DNA of 64,000 nt from Mucilaginibacter sp. 44-25. GTDB taxonomy: Bacteria; Bacteroidota; Bacteroidia; Sphingobacteriales; Sphingobacteriaceae. The DNA is taken from contig MKTS01000015.1 of the NCBI GenBank assembly GCA_001898335.1, forward strand, positions 1 through 64,000, in the 5' to 3' direction. Position 1 is the stretch's first letter. Each line of letters starts with the position of its first letter. A program made the position numbers and the translations under genes. Below the pieces are notes generated by a model, which saw nothing but the letters and a program-made list of their open reading frames with translations, made no database searches and was not told where the DNA came from. Shown here in pieces: positions 1 through 7,359 of this stretch.

Positions 1-330
1 ATTCTGAGCGGTAGCGAAGAATCTAATTTACGTTATGCAAGGTGTAAATCAGATGCTTCGTTCCTCAGCATGACAGGTTTATTTAGCTTTTGTCATTCTG
101 AGCGATAGCGAAGAATCTAATATACGCCATATAAGTCGTAGAATAGATGCTTTGTTCCTCAGCATGACAGGTTTATTAGCCTTTGTCATTCTGAGCGATA
201 GCGAAGAATCTGATATACGTTATGCAAGGTGTAAATCAGATGCTTCGTTCCTCAGCATGACAGGTTTATTAGCCTTTGTCATTCTGAGCGGTAGCGAAGA
301 ATCTAATTGTATACAATGCAAGGTGTAGAT
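1..330. repeat. Tandem array of about 93-bp intergenic repeats
   Basis: Four units begin near -2, 92, 185 and 278, a period of 93-94 bp; the first lacks its first bases at the window edge and the last is cut short. Each unit opens with GTCATTCTGAGCGRTAGCGA and closes with AGATGCTTCGTTCCTCAGCA then TGACAG. The two ends are imperfect inverted copies of each other, so each unit can fold into a long hairpin. A single diverged copy in the opposite orientation lies at 7150-7227. This is a REP/MITE-like family and no protein is supported here. The remaining 331-461 stretch shows nothing recognisable. Confidence 0.85.
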
Positions 331-461
331 CAGGTGCCTGCATAAGCCTTGGAAAGCCGCCTTAAAGGGCTTTACTCTACCCGGAACACGACGCTTAATC
401 ACGGCAGGATAGAAAATACACGGTAGCAGAAACATCCTCCTTAATTCCTTGTTGCACAGAT

Positions 462-1883
462 ATGAAGATTTTGCTTACGGGTGCCAGCGGCTATATCGGC
501 AAACGATTGCTGGTGATATTATTGGAGCAGGGGCATGAGGTAATATGCGTAATGCGTGATAAGGCGCGTTTTAGCCTGGAGGATTACCAAGATAAGAAGG
601 TAAGCGTAGCGGAGGCCGACCTGCTGGACGCGGCCACCTTAAAAGATCTGCCCACTGATTTTGATGTGGCTTATTACCTGGTGCACTCCATGTCGGGCAG
701 CAACTTCAGCGAGAACGAAAAAAAATCGGCCCACAATTTTGTGGAGTTCCTCAATAACACTCAGGCCAAACAACTGGTATACCTGGGCGGTATTGTTAAC
801 GAAGAAAAATTATCCCAGCACCTGCTTTCGCGCAAGGCGGTAGAGGAGATACTGGTAAAGGGCAAGGTGCCCGTTACCGCTTTGCGTGCGGGGATAATTG
901 TAGGTTCGGGCAGCGCGTCGTTCGAGATCATCCGCGACCTGGTAGAAAAGCTGCCCGTAATGGTAGCGCCTAAATGGCTTAATACCAAATGCCAGCCCAT
1001 TGCCATACGCAACGTGGTGCAATTTTTATGCGGCGTTGCCGGCCGCGAAGATACTTACGCGCAAAATTTTGACATTTATGGGCCCGATACACTTACCTAC
1101 AGGCAAATGCTGCTGCAGTTTGCCGAGGTGCGCCAACTTAAACGCCGGATATTTACCGTACCTGTGATGACGCCACGCCTGTCATCCTACTGGTTGTATT
1201 TTGTTACCTCTACCTCGTACCCACTGGCAAAAAACCTGGTGGAAAGCATGAAGGTGGATGTGGTGGGCAGGCCAAATGATCTTGCGCAGCGACTGGGTAT
1301 CGCCCTCATCCCTTATAAAGAGGCTATCCGCATCGCTTTTGATAAAATTGAACAGAATATGGTGCTTTCCAGCTGGAACGATTCGGCCTTTACCGACCAG
1401 TTCAGTCAGCACTTGTCGCATTATATTAAAGTGCCGGAGTATGGGGTGTTCAAAGATAAGCAGAGCCAGAAAACTAAGGACCCGGATAAGGCACTGGACA
1501 GGATATTTTCTATCGGCGGCCGCTCTGGCTGGTATTATGCCAACTGGCTGTGGGAGTTCAGGGGTTTCCTAGATAAGCTTTTTGGTGGGGTGGGGCTGCG
1601 CCGGGGGCGTAAGAACGCCCGCGAAGTGGCGCCGGGTGAAGCGCTTGATTTCTGGCGCGTAATACATAGTAGCCGTAAAGAAAAGCGCCTGCTGCTATAT
1701 GCCGAAATGAAGGTGCCGGGTGAGGCCTGGCTGGAATTTAAAATAGGGGATGATAACTGCGTTAAGCAAACGGCAACGTTTCGCCCGCTGGGTTTATGGG
1801 GGCGTTTATACTGGTACTCCATGCTGCCTTTCCATTACTTTATCTTTAAAGGGATGCTCAACAAGATAGCCAATGATGCCTGA
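462..1883 (+). CDS. SDR-family NAD(P)-binding oxidoreductase with C-terminal DUF2867 domain
   Basis: The protein has 473 residues. It opens with an NmrA/YbjT-like Rossmann motif (TGASGYIGKRL, residues 7-17) binding NAD(P), followed by an atypical SDR domain to about residue 290. The last 160 residues (from about 310) match the DUF2867 extension, with the typical SIGGRSGWYYANWLWEFRG segment near residue 352 and an FRPLGLWGRLYWY motif close to the end. The natural substrate is unknown for this family; a role with lipid or quinone-like substrates is only a guess. It is a single gene on this strand, preceded by the repeat array and followed by a palindrome at 1916-1949. The start is the ATG that places the nucleotide-binding strand directly at the N-terminus. 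Confidence 0.85.
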   Translation: MKILLTGASGYIGKRLLVILLEQGHEVICVMRDKARFSLEDYQDKKVSVAEADLLDAATLKDLPTDFDVAYYLVHSMSGSNFSENEKKSAHNFVEFLNNTQAKQLVYLGGIVNEEKLSQHLLSRKAVEEILVKGKVPVTALRAGIIVGSGSASFEIIRDLVEKLPVMVAPKWLNTKCQPIAIRNVVQFLCGVAGREDTYAQNFDIYGPDTLTYRQMLLQFAEVRQLKRRIFTVPVMTPRLSSYWLYFVTSTSYPLAKNLVESMKVDVVGRPNDLAQRLGIALIPYKEAIRIAFDKIEQNMVLSSWNDSAFTDQFSQHLSHYIKVPEYGVFKDKQSQKTKDPDKALDRIFSIGGRSGWYYANWLWEFRGFLDKLFGGVGLRRGRKNAREVAPGEALDFWRVIHSSRKEKRLLLYAEMKVPGEAWLEFKIGDDNCVKQTATFRPLGLWGRLYWYSMLPFHYFIFKGMLNKIANDA

Positions 1884-1915
1884 TATGTACTATTGAAAAA
1901 AGCTACTTAGTGTAC

Positions 1916-1949
1916 TCACCTGAGCGTTCCGAGCGGAACGCTCAGGTGA
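1916..1949. repeat. Perfect 15-bp inverted repeat (hairpin)
   Basis: Arms TCACCTGAGCGTTCC and GGAACGCTCAGGTGA are separated by GAGC. It lies 33 nt after the SDR/DUF2867 stop codon. No T-run follows on either strand, so it is better viewed as a REP-like palindrome or transcript-end stabiliser than as an intrinsic terminator. The rest of 1950-2129 holds nothing recognisable. Confidence 0.7.
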
Positions 1950-2129
1950 AACCAAAATAATGCTTTTGGGGCTTATATATGGCGTTGGTGTGGCTGCTGT
2001 ATTTATCAGCTATTCTTTGTAAATGTCTTATTATTAGTATGTTCCTGTTGTTCTGAAAATGCTATATTCATCTCATGGAACGGGCGGTTAGTGTATTAAA
2101 ATACCAACAGGCCACAGGGCAGCAACCGA

Positions 2130-2939
2130 CTACCTACCGAATGCCCAGCACAAAAATTTTGGCATAGCTTTTCCCCATGTGGCGGTATCATGGGTGCCGT
2201 TAAGCATTTCGAGGTATTGTATGTCGCCGCGCTCATAACCTTTTGCTAAAAGTTCTTTGATGATGTCAATGGTATCGTCAATAGAATCAATAATGCCGTT
2301 GTTGTTGCGGTCGGCGGTTTCGTCCTTGGTGCCGGTTTGCAGCCAGAATTGCAGTTCGGGTTTGGTTGCTGTGTTCCTGACAACGCTGTGCATAATACGG
2401 TCGTCATTAGTATAGCCCTTGCCCAGGTCCTTGCCTCGCCACCAGAACGAGCCGGAGAAAGTGCCCACCTTATCAAATACCTGCGGGTTATTCCAGGCAA
2501 TATCAAACGCCGATAGGCCACCCAACGAAAACCCTGCAAAAGCTGTACTTTCAAATTCTTCTAAACCGGTTTCTTTTTTAATAAATGGCATCAGCTCTTT
2601 TATAACAAACTGCGTGTAAAGGCTGGCCTTGCTACCGCGTTTTTTAAAATCGGGTTTTCCGGCTACGCCGTATTCCTGCAGGCGGTCGTCATTAGCATGT
2701 ATGGCTGCAATTAGCACCGGCTTTATACTGTTGCGGTTGTAAAGTTGTTCAAGGGTATCAATCAAACCAAGGGCGCTAACTTCCTGGCCATCGTTAAGCA
2801 ATAGCAAATTTAAAGGTTCGGTTACGGCATCAGCCTGCGGTTTAAGCAGGGTGCAGGTAACGTCACGGTTCAATATGCTGGAGGTAACTACAAGTTCCTG
2901 TGCTTCTATCATGATCTCCGTTTCTGTACTGTAGTACAT
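2130..2939 (-). CDS. Esterase-family alpha/beta hydrolase (enterochelin-esterase-like)
   Basis: The protein has 269 residues with the PF00756-type esterase fold. The nucleophile elbow AGFSLGGLSA (about residues 134-143) carries the predicted catalytic Ser, and a late His lies in NGTHDTATW near residue 250. A segment resembling an EF-hand-like calcium loop (DRNNNGIIDSIDDT) lies near residue 210. No signal peptide is seen, so a cytosolic location is likely. Translation may begin at Met10 (MIEAQELVV) rather than at the first Met. It is divergent from the next gene, another PF00756-like esterase. A role in hydrolysing an ester or thioester intermediate of the adjacent ligase cluster is inference from proximity only. 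Confidence 0.8.
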   Translation of the reverse strand: MYYSTETEIMIEAQELVVTSSILNRDVTCTLLKPQADAVTEPLNLLLLNDGQEVSALGLIDTLEQLYNRNSIKPVLIAAIHANDDRLQEYGVAGKPDFKKRGSKASLYTQFVIKELMPFIKKETGLEEFESTAFAGFSLGGLSAFDIAWNNPQVFDKVGTFSGSFWWRGKDLGKGYTNDDRIMHSVVRNTATKPELQFWLQTGTKDETADRNNNGIIDSIDDTIDIIKELLAKGYERGDIQYLEMLNGTHDTATWGKAMPKFLCWAFGR

Positions 2940-3066
2940 AGGGTTGTAAATTAAGGGTACAAAAGTAAGTTTTAAAACATTATGAACTGCTTAAAACAGA
3001 ATTATTTGGCATACTGTTGACATTAACGGGCAAACACTTTAACTTACCTAACAAAAGTTAACCGCA

Positions 3067-3774
3067 TTGAAGGAGCAGTATCATCGCTGGCACTCGCCAA
3101 ACTTAAACATGGATATGGAGATGCTTGTTTTTGGCGACAGGGGTTATCCGGTATTGTTATTCCCTACCACGCTTGGCGCTTACTATCAAAATAAGGAGCA
3201 TGGCCTTATTGACAGCGTACGGTGGTTTATTGATGAAGGCTTGGTAAAAATTTACTGCCCTGCAACTATTGATGGGCTAACCTGGTATGACAAGGGGATC
3301 CACCCGGCCGATCGGGCACGCCGGTATTCCTGGTACGATAAAATGCTGCTCGACGAACTGGTACCATGGGCCATGCATGAAACTGGCGTTGGTAAGGTTG
3401 CTGTTGCCGGATGCAGTTTTGGCGGTTACCATGCGGCCAACTTTGCCTTTAAGCATCCCGAGCAGGTTGGGCATTTGTTTAGCATGGGTGGCGCTTTTGA
3501 TATTAAGATGTTTACCGATGGTTATTATGACGACAACGTATTTTATAACAACCCGGTAGATTATTTGCCCGGTAGCGACAACTGGGCACTTTGGCAAATG
3601 AATATCATATTGGGTACATCAGACTGGGATATCTGCAAGGAATATAACCTTACGCTATCTCGTGTCTTAAACAACAAGAACATTAATCATTGGCTGGATA
3701 TCCGCCCCGATGGCAAGCACGACTGGCCCATCTGGCGCGAGATGTTCCCGCATTATTTGTCGACAATAAAGTGA
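3067..3774 (+). CDS. Esterase-family protein at head of amidoligase cluster
   Basis: The protein has 235 residues and a compact PF00756-like alpha/beta hydrolase fold. The elbow VAGCSFGGYHAANFAFKHP (about residues 115-133) provides the predicted nucleophilic Ser, and DGKHDWPIW near the C-terminus provides the His. The start is a TTG at 3067 (MKEQYHRWHSPNL). It is preferred over the ATG at 3109 because relatives begin with the same KEEYHKW-type sequence. No signal peptide is visible. It is the first of five co-directional genes with ATP-grasp, GCS2 and GATase products, and probably acts on their substrate or product. Confidence 0.82.
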   Translation: MKEQYHRWHSPNLNMDMEMLVFGDRGYPVLLFPTTLGAYYQNKEHGLIDSVRWFIDEGLVKIYCPATIDGLTWYDKGIHPADRARRYSWYDKMLLDELVPWAMHETGVGKVAVAGCSFGGYHAANFAFKHPEQVGHLFSMGGAFDIKMFTDGYYDDNVFYNNPVDYLPGSDNWALWQMNIILGTSDWDICKEYNLTLSRVLNNKNINHWLDIRPDGKHDWPIWREMFPHYLSTIK

Positions 3775-3778
3775 TTAG

Positions 3779-3851
3779 AGATTTGTGATCAGAGATTAGG
3801 AGAAAAATTTAGAGGCGAATCCCTTTTAGAATTTAGGGTTTAGAATTTAGG
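3779..3851. repeat. Degenerate A/T-rich intergenic repeat
   Basis: The stretch contains two copies of TTTAGAATTTAGG (3825-3837 and 3839-3851) and related GATTAGAGATT / GATCAGAGATTAGG words just upstream. It is a simple low-complexity spacer between the esterase and ATP-grasp genes. No coding potential or promoter was recognised. Confidence 0.45.
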
Positions 3852-3869
3852 ATTTTACAAAACATTACT

Positions 3870-5003
3870 ATGAAAAAAATAGGCATCTTATTCGGGCAGG
3901 AAAATTCATTTCCGCAGGCATTTGTTGATCGAATTAATGAGAAAGCGGAGAAAGGCATCAGTGCTGAGTTTGTACGCATTGATAAAATGCTGCAAGGTGA
4001 GCCGCTGGGCTACTCGGTGATTGTTGACCGTATATCGCAGGATGTGCCTTTTTACCGTGCATCGCTTAAAAACGCCGCTATCACCGGTACGGCAGTTATT
4101 AATAATCCGTTTTGGTGGAGTGCAGACGAGAAGTTTTTTAACAACGCCCTGGCTACCAAGATTGGTGTGCCGGTACCTAAAACGGTGTTGCTACCCTCTA
4201 AAGATCACCCGGATAATACCACTGATAAATCGTTCCGTAACCTGGCTTATCCATTGGATTGGGAAGCAATGTTCAACTACGTTGGGTTCCCGGCTTACAT
4301 GAAACCCTTTGATGGTGGCGGCTGGCGCGATGTATACAAGATAAGCGATGCCGAAGACTTGTGGACGAAATTTGCCGAAACCAGGCAACTGGTAATGCTG
4401 CTGCAGGAAGAGATCATCTTTGATGATTATTTCCGCTGCTACTGCATTGGCGGCAAGCACGTACGCATTATGCAGTACGAGCCGCGCAACCCGCATCATC
4501 TGCGGTATGAGCATGGTAAAGCACCTGCATCTAAAAAAATGCTGGAAACCATTACCGATTATGTATTGCGCCTTAACCAGTATTTAGGCTACGATTTTAA
4601 TACCGTTGAGTTTGCCGTGCGCGATGGCATCCCTTATGCTATCGACTTCTGCAATCCCGCGCCTGATGCGGAAGTAACCAGTGTTGGTCAGGAGAACTTT
4701 GATTGGGTAGTTGAGACCGCAGCAAGCTATGCCATTGAACGCGCCAAAAAGCAAAAAGACGACCGCGATAATCTTACCTGGGGCGAGTATTTGAAAACAT
4801 CAATTGCAGGCAAAGAATTGTACGTGGCAAAGAATATCAGCCTGCATGCCAACCCGGTAACGGAAGGCCCGATAGACCATACCATTACTGAAGAAGGCAA
4901 GGCAAAAAAGGAAGCTGCGCCTAAGAAGGCAGCCGCAGCAAAAGAAGAAAAGCCTAAGAAAATTGCCGCTGAAAAAGCAGCACCTAAAAAAGCAAAAAAG
5001 TAA
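3870..5003 (+). CDS. ATP-grasp ligase with Ala/Lys-rich C-terminal tail
   Basis: The protein has 377 residues. It looks like an ATP-grasp carboxylate-amine ligase. AYMKPFDGGGWRDVYKI (about residues 140-156) is the nucleotide-binding Lys plus Gly-rich loop. LLQEEIIFDDYFRCY (about 177-191) fits the adenine-binding hinge. NTVEFAVRDG and DFCNPAPDAE (about 245-270) carry the acidic and Asn residues expected to bind Mg-ATP. From about residue 340 the chain becomes a low-complexity EAAPKKAAAAK-like basic tail. The family catalyses ATP-dependent amide or peptide ligation through an acyl phosphate; the substrates cannot be read from the sequence. It is followed by a GCS2 ligase and GATase on the same strand. 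Confidence 0.82.
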   Translation: MKKIGILFGQENSFPQAFVDRINEKAEKGISAEFVRIDKMLQGEPLGYSVIVDRISQDVPFYRASLKNAAITGTAVINNPFWWSADEKFFNNALATKIGVPVPKTVLLPSKDHPDNTTDKSFRNLAYPLDWEAMFNYVGFPAYMKPFDGGGWRDVYKISDAEDLWTKFAETRQLVMLLQEEIIFDDYFRCYCIGGKHVRIMQYEPRNPHHLRYEHGKAPASKKMLETITDYVLRLNQYLGYDFNTVEFAVRDGIPYAIDFCNPAPDAEVTSVGQENFDWVVETAASYAIERAKKQKDDRDNLTWGEYLKTSIAGKELYVAKNISLHANPVTEGPIDHTITEEGKAKKEAAPKKAAAAKEEKPKKIAAEKAAPKKAKK

Positions 5004-5010
5004 ACAAAAT

Positions 5011-5100
5011 TGTCATTTCGAACGCTAGAGAGAAATCCTCTACTCCGCGATATTTCCAGTGGGAAAAATTTCTACTCTCTATTACTCGTTCGAAATAGCA
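5011..5100. repeat. Intergenic inverted repeat (GTCATTTCGAACG family)
   Basis: The outer arms ATTTCGAACG (5015-5024) and CGTTCGAAAT (5087-5096) are perfect inverted copies, and inner AGAGAGAAAT / TCTACTCTCT words extend the symmetry. The roughly 90-bp unit fills most of the gap between the ATP-grasp and GCS2 genes. It resembles REP/MITE-like repeats widespread in Sphingobacteriaceae. Confidence 0.7.
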
Positions 5101-5119
5101 ATAGCTGATACAACCAATT

Positions 5120-6217
5120 ATGAACAAGTTCACCTTAGGTGTTGAAGAAGAATTTATGGTGATTGACCCTGTGACCAGGGAGCTCACCTCGCACGAACAA
5201 AAAATTGTTGACGGTGCGCAAAAGATACATGAAGACCAGGTGAAGGCCGAAATGCACCAGGCAGTGGTTGAGGTGGGTACGCACATTTGCAGTAATACGC
5301 AAGAGGCCCGTGCCGAAGTAACCAAACTGCGCGGCACCGTGGCACAACTTGCCGGCGACCTTGGCTTGCGCATAGGGGCTGCCGGTACGCATCCGTTTTC
5401 GCATTGGCAACATCAGCTCATAACAGACCATCCGCGGTATTTTGAGATAGTGGACGAGATGCAGGAAGCCGCACGCTCAAACCTCATTTTCGGTTTGCAT
5501 GTGCATGTGGGCATACAGTCGCGTGACATGGCGATACATATTGCCAACCAGGTTAGATATTTTTTGCCGCATGTGTACGCGCTATCAACCAACTCCCCAT
5601 TTTGGGAAGGCCGCAATACCGGGTTTAAATCGTTCCGTACCAAGGTTTTTGATAAATTCCCAAGAACAGGCATCCCTGATTATTTTAGCAGTATTGAAGA
5701 ATATGACAGGTACATCAAGTTATTGGTAAAAACCAACTGTATTGATAATGCTAAAAAGATATGGTGGGATATCCGTGTACATCCGTTTTTTGAAACCATC
5801 GAGTTTCGCATTTGCGATTGCCCAATGCTGGTTGATGAAACTATTGCCTTCACGGCATTATTTCAGGCGCTGTGTGCCAAATTGTATAAACTGCGGTCGC
5901 AGAATATGAAGTTTATTAACTACTCCCGCGCTTTGATCAATGAGAACAAATGGCGTGCAGCACGGTATGGCATTGATGGAAAAATGATAGACTTCGGTAA
6001 GGAAATGGAAGTAAATACCCGCTCGCTGGTGTTAGAGCTGCTTGATTTTGTTGACGATGTGGTGGATGAGCTTGGTTCGCGTGATGATCTGGCTTACGTA
6101 CACAAGATACTGGAGCATGGCACCGGTGCCGACAGGCAACTGGCTGTTTACAACCAAAGTAATAACTTTGTAGATGTGGTTGACTACATCACATCACAAA
6201 CTTTAAAGGGGATTTAA
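5120..6217 (+). CDS. GCS2-family carboxylate-amine ligase (YbdK-like)
   Basis: The protein has 365 residues. It belongs to the glutamate-cysteine ligase family 2: it opens with FTLGVEEEFMVIDP (residues 4-17), the G-x-E-x-E signature of the glutamine-synthetase-like ATP/Mg site. It continues with EMHQAVVEVGTHIC (about 44-57), FGLHVHVG (about 124-131) and WWDIRVHPFFETIEFRICDCP (about 215-235). The reaction is ATP-dependent condensation of a carboxylate with an amine; the substrate is unknown. It sits between an ATP-grasp ligase and a class-I GATase, which suggests successive amide-forming steps in one cytosolic pathway. Length and motifs are normal for the family. Confidence 0.88.
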   Translation: MNKFTLGVEEEFMVIDPVTRELTSHEQKIVDGAQKIHEDQVKAEMHQAVVEVGTHICSNTQEARAEVTKLRGTVAQLAGDLGLRIGAAGTHPFSHWQHQLITDHPRYFEIVDEMQEAARSNLIFGLHVHVGIQSRDMAIHIANQVRYFLPHVYALSTNSPFWEGRNTGFKSFRTKVFDKFPRTGIPDYFSSIEEYDRYIKLLVKTNCIDNAKKIWWDIRVHPFFETIEFRICDCPMLVDETIAFTALFQALCAKLYKLRSQNMKFINYSRALINENKWRAARYGIDGKMIDFGKEMEVNTRSLVLELLDFVDDVVDELGSRDDLAYVHKILEHGTGADRQLAVYNQSNNFVDVVDYITSQTLKGI

Positions 6218-6224
6218 TGCCTCA

Positions 6225-6300
6225 CTTAAATCCTATCCAAAGGAGAGGACTTTATAAAAAGTTATACCCTCTCCCCTGGAGAGGGCTGAGTGGGGGCTAA
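6225..6300. repeat. Intergenic repeat (CCCTCTCC...GGAGAGGG family)
   Basis: The spacer between the GCS2 and GATase genes contains GGAGAGGAC, then CCCTCTCCCCTGGAGAGGG and a GTGGGGGC tail, giving a short palindrome. This resembles a dispersed Bacteroidota intergenic repeat. A transcript-end function is possible but no T-run follows. Confidence 0.5.
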
Positions 6301-6313
6301 TTAGTAAAAGCTT

Positions 6314-7159
6314 ATGAACACAAACAAACCGGAAATAAAGGTAGCCATATTAGATCTGTACGATGGCGTGCCTAATGAGGGGATGCGTGGTTTCCGGGAG
6401 ATACTGGAGCGCTATAAAAAGCAGCACAATTTAAATTTAAACTACCAAGTTTTTGACGTACGGGGCAAGGCAGAGGTACCGGGATTAGGTTTTGATGCTT
6501 ACATTTCAAGCGGAGGTCCGGGTAGTCCGCTGGATAGCGAGGGCAGTGTTTGGGAGTGTAATTATTTTAACCTGATCGATCGGTTGGAAGATCATAATCA
6601 GGGCGACGTTGGTGATAAGAAACATGTGTTTTTTGTGTGCCACTCTTTTCAGTTAATGTGCCGTAAATACGGTTTGGGCGAGATCAATACACGCCGCTCA
6701 CCCTCTTTTGGTGTGCTGCCTGTGCATATTGTTGGAAATGGTAATAATGAGCATGTATTTGAAGGATTGAGCGATCCTTTCTACGCTGTCGATTCGCGCA
6801 GCTGGCAGGTGATCAATCCTGATGAAAAACGTTTTAAAGATTTAGGTATGGAACTGGTTGCGCTGGAAAAAGAACGCCCCTATGTTGACTTACCTCGTGC
6901 CATGATGGCTATCAGGTTTAGTCCGTATTTTTTTGCTACGCAGTTTCATCCGGAGGCTGATGCTCACGGCATGAGTATGCTTTTACAACGCGAAGACAAA
7001 AGAGCCGACGTAATAACAGAGCACGGCGAAGCCAAATACAACGAAATGATAGAGCGGCTGGAAGACCCGGATAAGATAGTACACACGCAGCACACCATCA
7101 TTCCCAATTTTTTGGACGAGGCCTTGCTTAAGTATAATATATCCAACTTGTCATGCTGA
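6314..7159 (+). CDS. Class-I glutamine amidotransferase-like protein
   Basis: The protein has 281 residues with a class-I GATase (flavodoxin-like) fold. SSGGPGSP lies at about 65-72. The predicted nucleophile Cys109 sits in FFVCHSFQLM, and the His-x-Glu pair lies in TQFHPEAD (about 209-216). The usual G-x-C-x-G-x-Q elbow reads V-C-H-S-F-Q, so two glycines are replaced. The protein may therefore hydrolyse a gamma-glutamyl or related amide rather than supply ammonia from free glutamine. The last residues and stop codon (LSC, TGA) are encoded inside the repeat at 7150-7227. Clustering with two ATP-grasp proteins and a GCS2 ligase supports a shared pathway. Confidence 0.8.
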   Translation: MNTNKPEIKVAILDLYDGVPNEGMRGFREILERYKKQHNLNLNYQVFDVRGKAEVPGLGFDAYISSGGPGSPLDSEGSVWECNYFNLIDRLEDHNQGDVGDKKHVFFVCHSFQLMCRKYGLGEINTRRSPSFGVLPVHIVGNGNNEHVFEGLSDPFYAVDSRSWQVINPDEKRFKDLGMELVALEKERPYVDLPRAMMAIRFSPYFFATQFHPEADAHGMSMLLQREDKRADVITEHGEAKYNEMIERLEDPDKIVHTQHTIIPNFLDEALLKYNISNLSC

Positions 7160-7227
7160 GGAACGAAGCATCTGTTTTGCTACTTACATCGCGTAAATTA
7201 GATTTTCGCTGTTGCTCAGAATGACAG
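7150..7227. repeat. Single inverted copy of the 93-bp repeat family
   Basis: It begins GTCATGCTGAGGAACGAAGC and ends TTGCTCAGAATGACAG, the reverse orientation of the units at 1-330, with a diverged middle. It overlaps the final codons and stop of the GATase gene. Confidence 0.75.
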
Positions 7228-7239
7228 TTAAATAATAAT

Positions 7240-7326
7240 GTCATTGCGAGGAGCGACAGCGACGCGGCAATTACATGGTCAGTTTAACGTGTCTAACAAG
7301 ATTGCCGCGCTATCGCTCGCAACAAC
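7240..7326. repeat. Intergenic inverted repeat (GTCATTGCGAGGAGCG family)
   Basis: The left end is GTCATTGCGAGGAGCGACAG followed by CGACGCGGCAAT. The right end has ATTGCCGCGCTATCGCTCGC. GCGGCAAT and ATTGCCGC are inverted copies, so the unit can fold into a long hairpin. It matches a repeat type common in Bacteroidota genomes. Confidence 0.75.
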
Positions 7327-7359
7327 ATAACTTGTTAATAATTAATAAAATCAGTACCC

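Noticed and set aside
1..330. CRISPR-like array
   Set aside because: Units are about 93 bp with nearly identical interiors, not short repeats with unique spacers, and no cas genes are present.
220..435. 71-codon minus-strand frame near the left edge
   Set aside because: Its second half is translated repeat sequence and the first half has no domain or homologous pattern; no promoter was seen.
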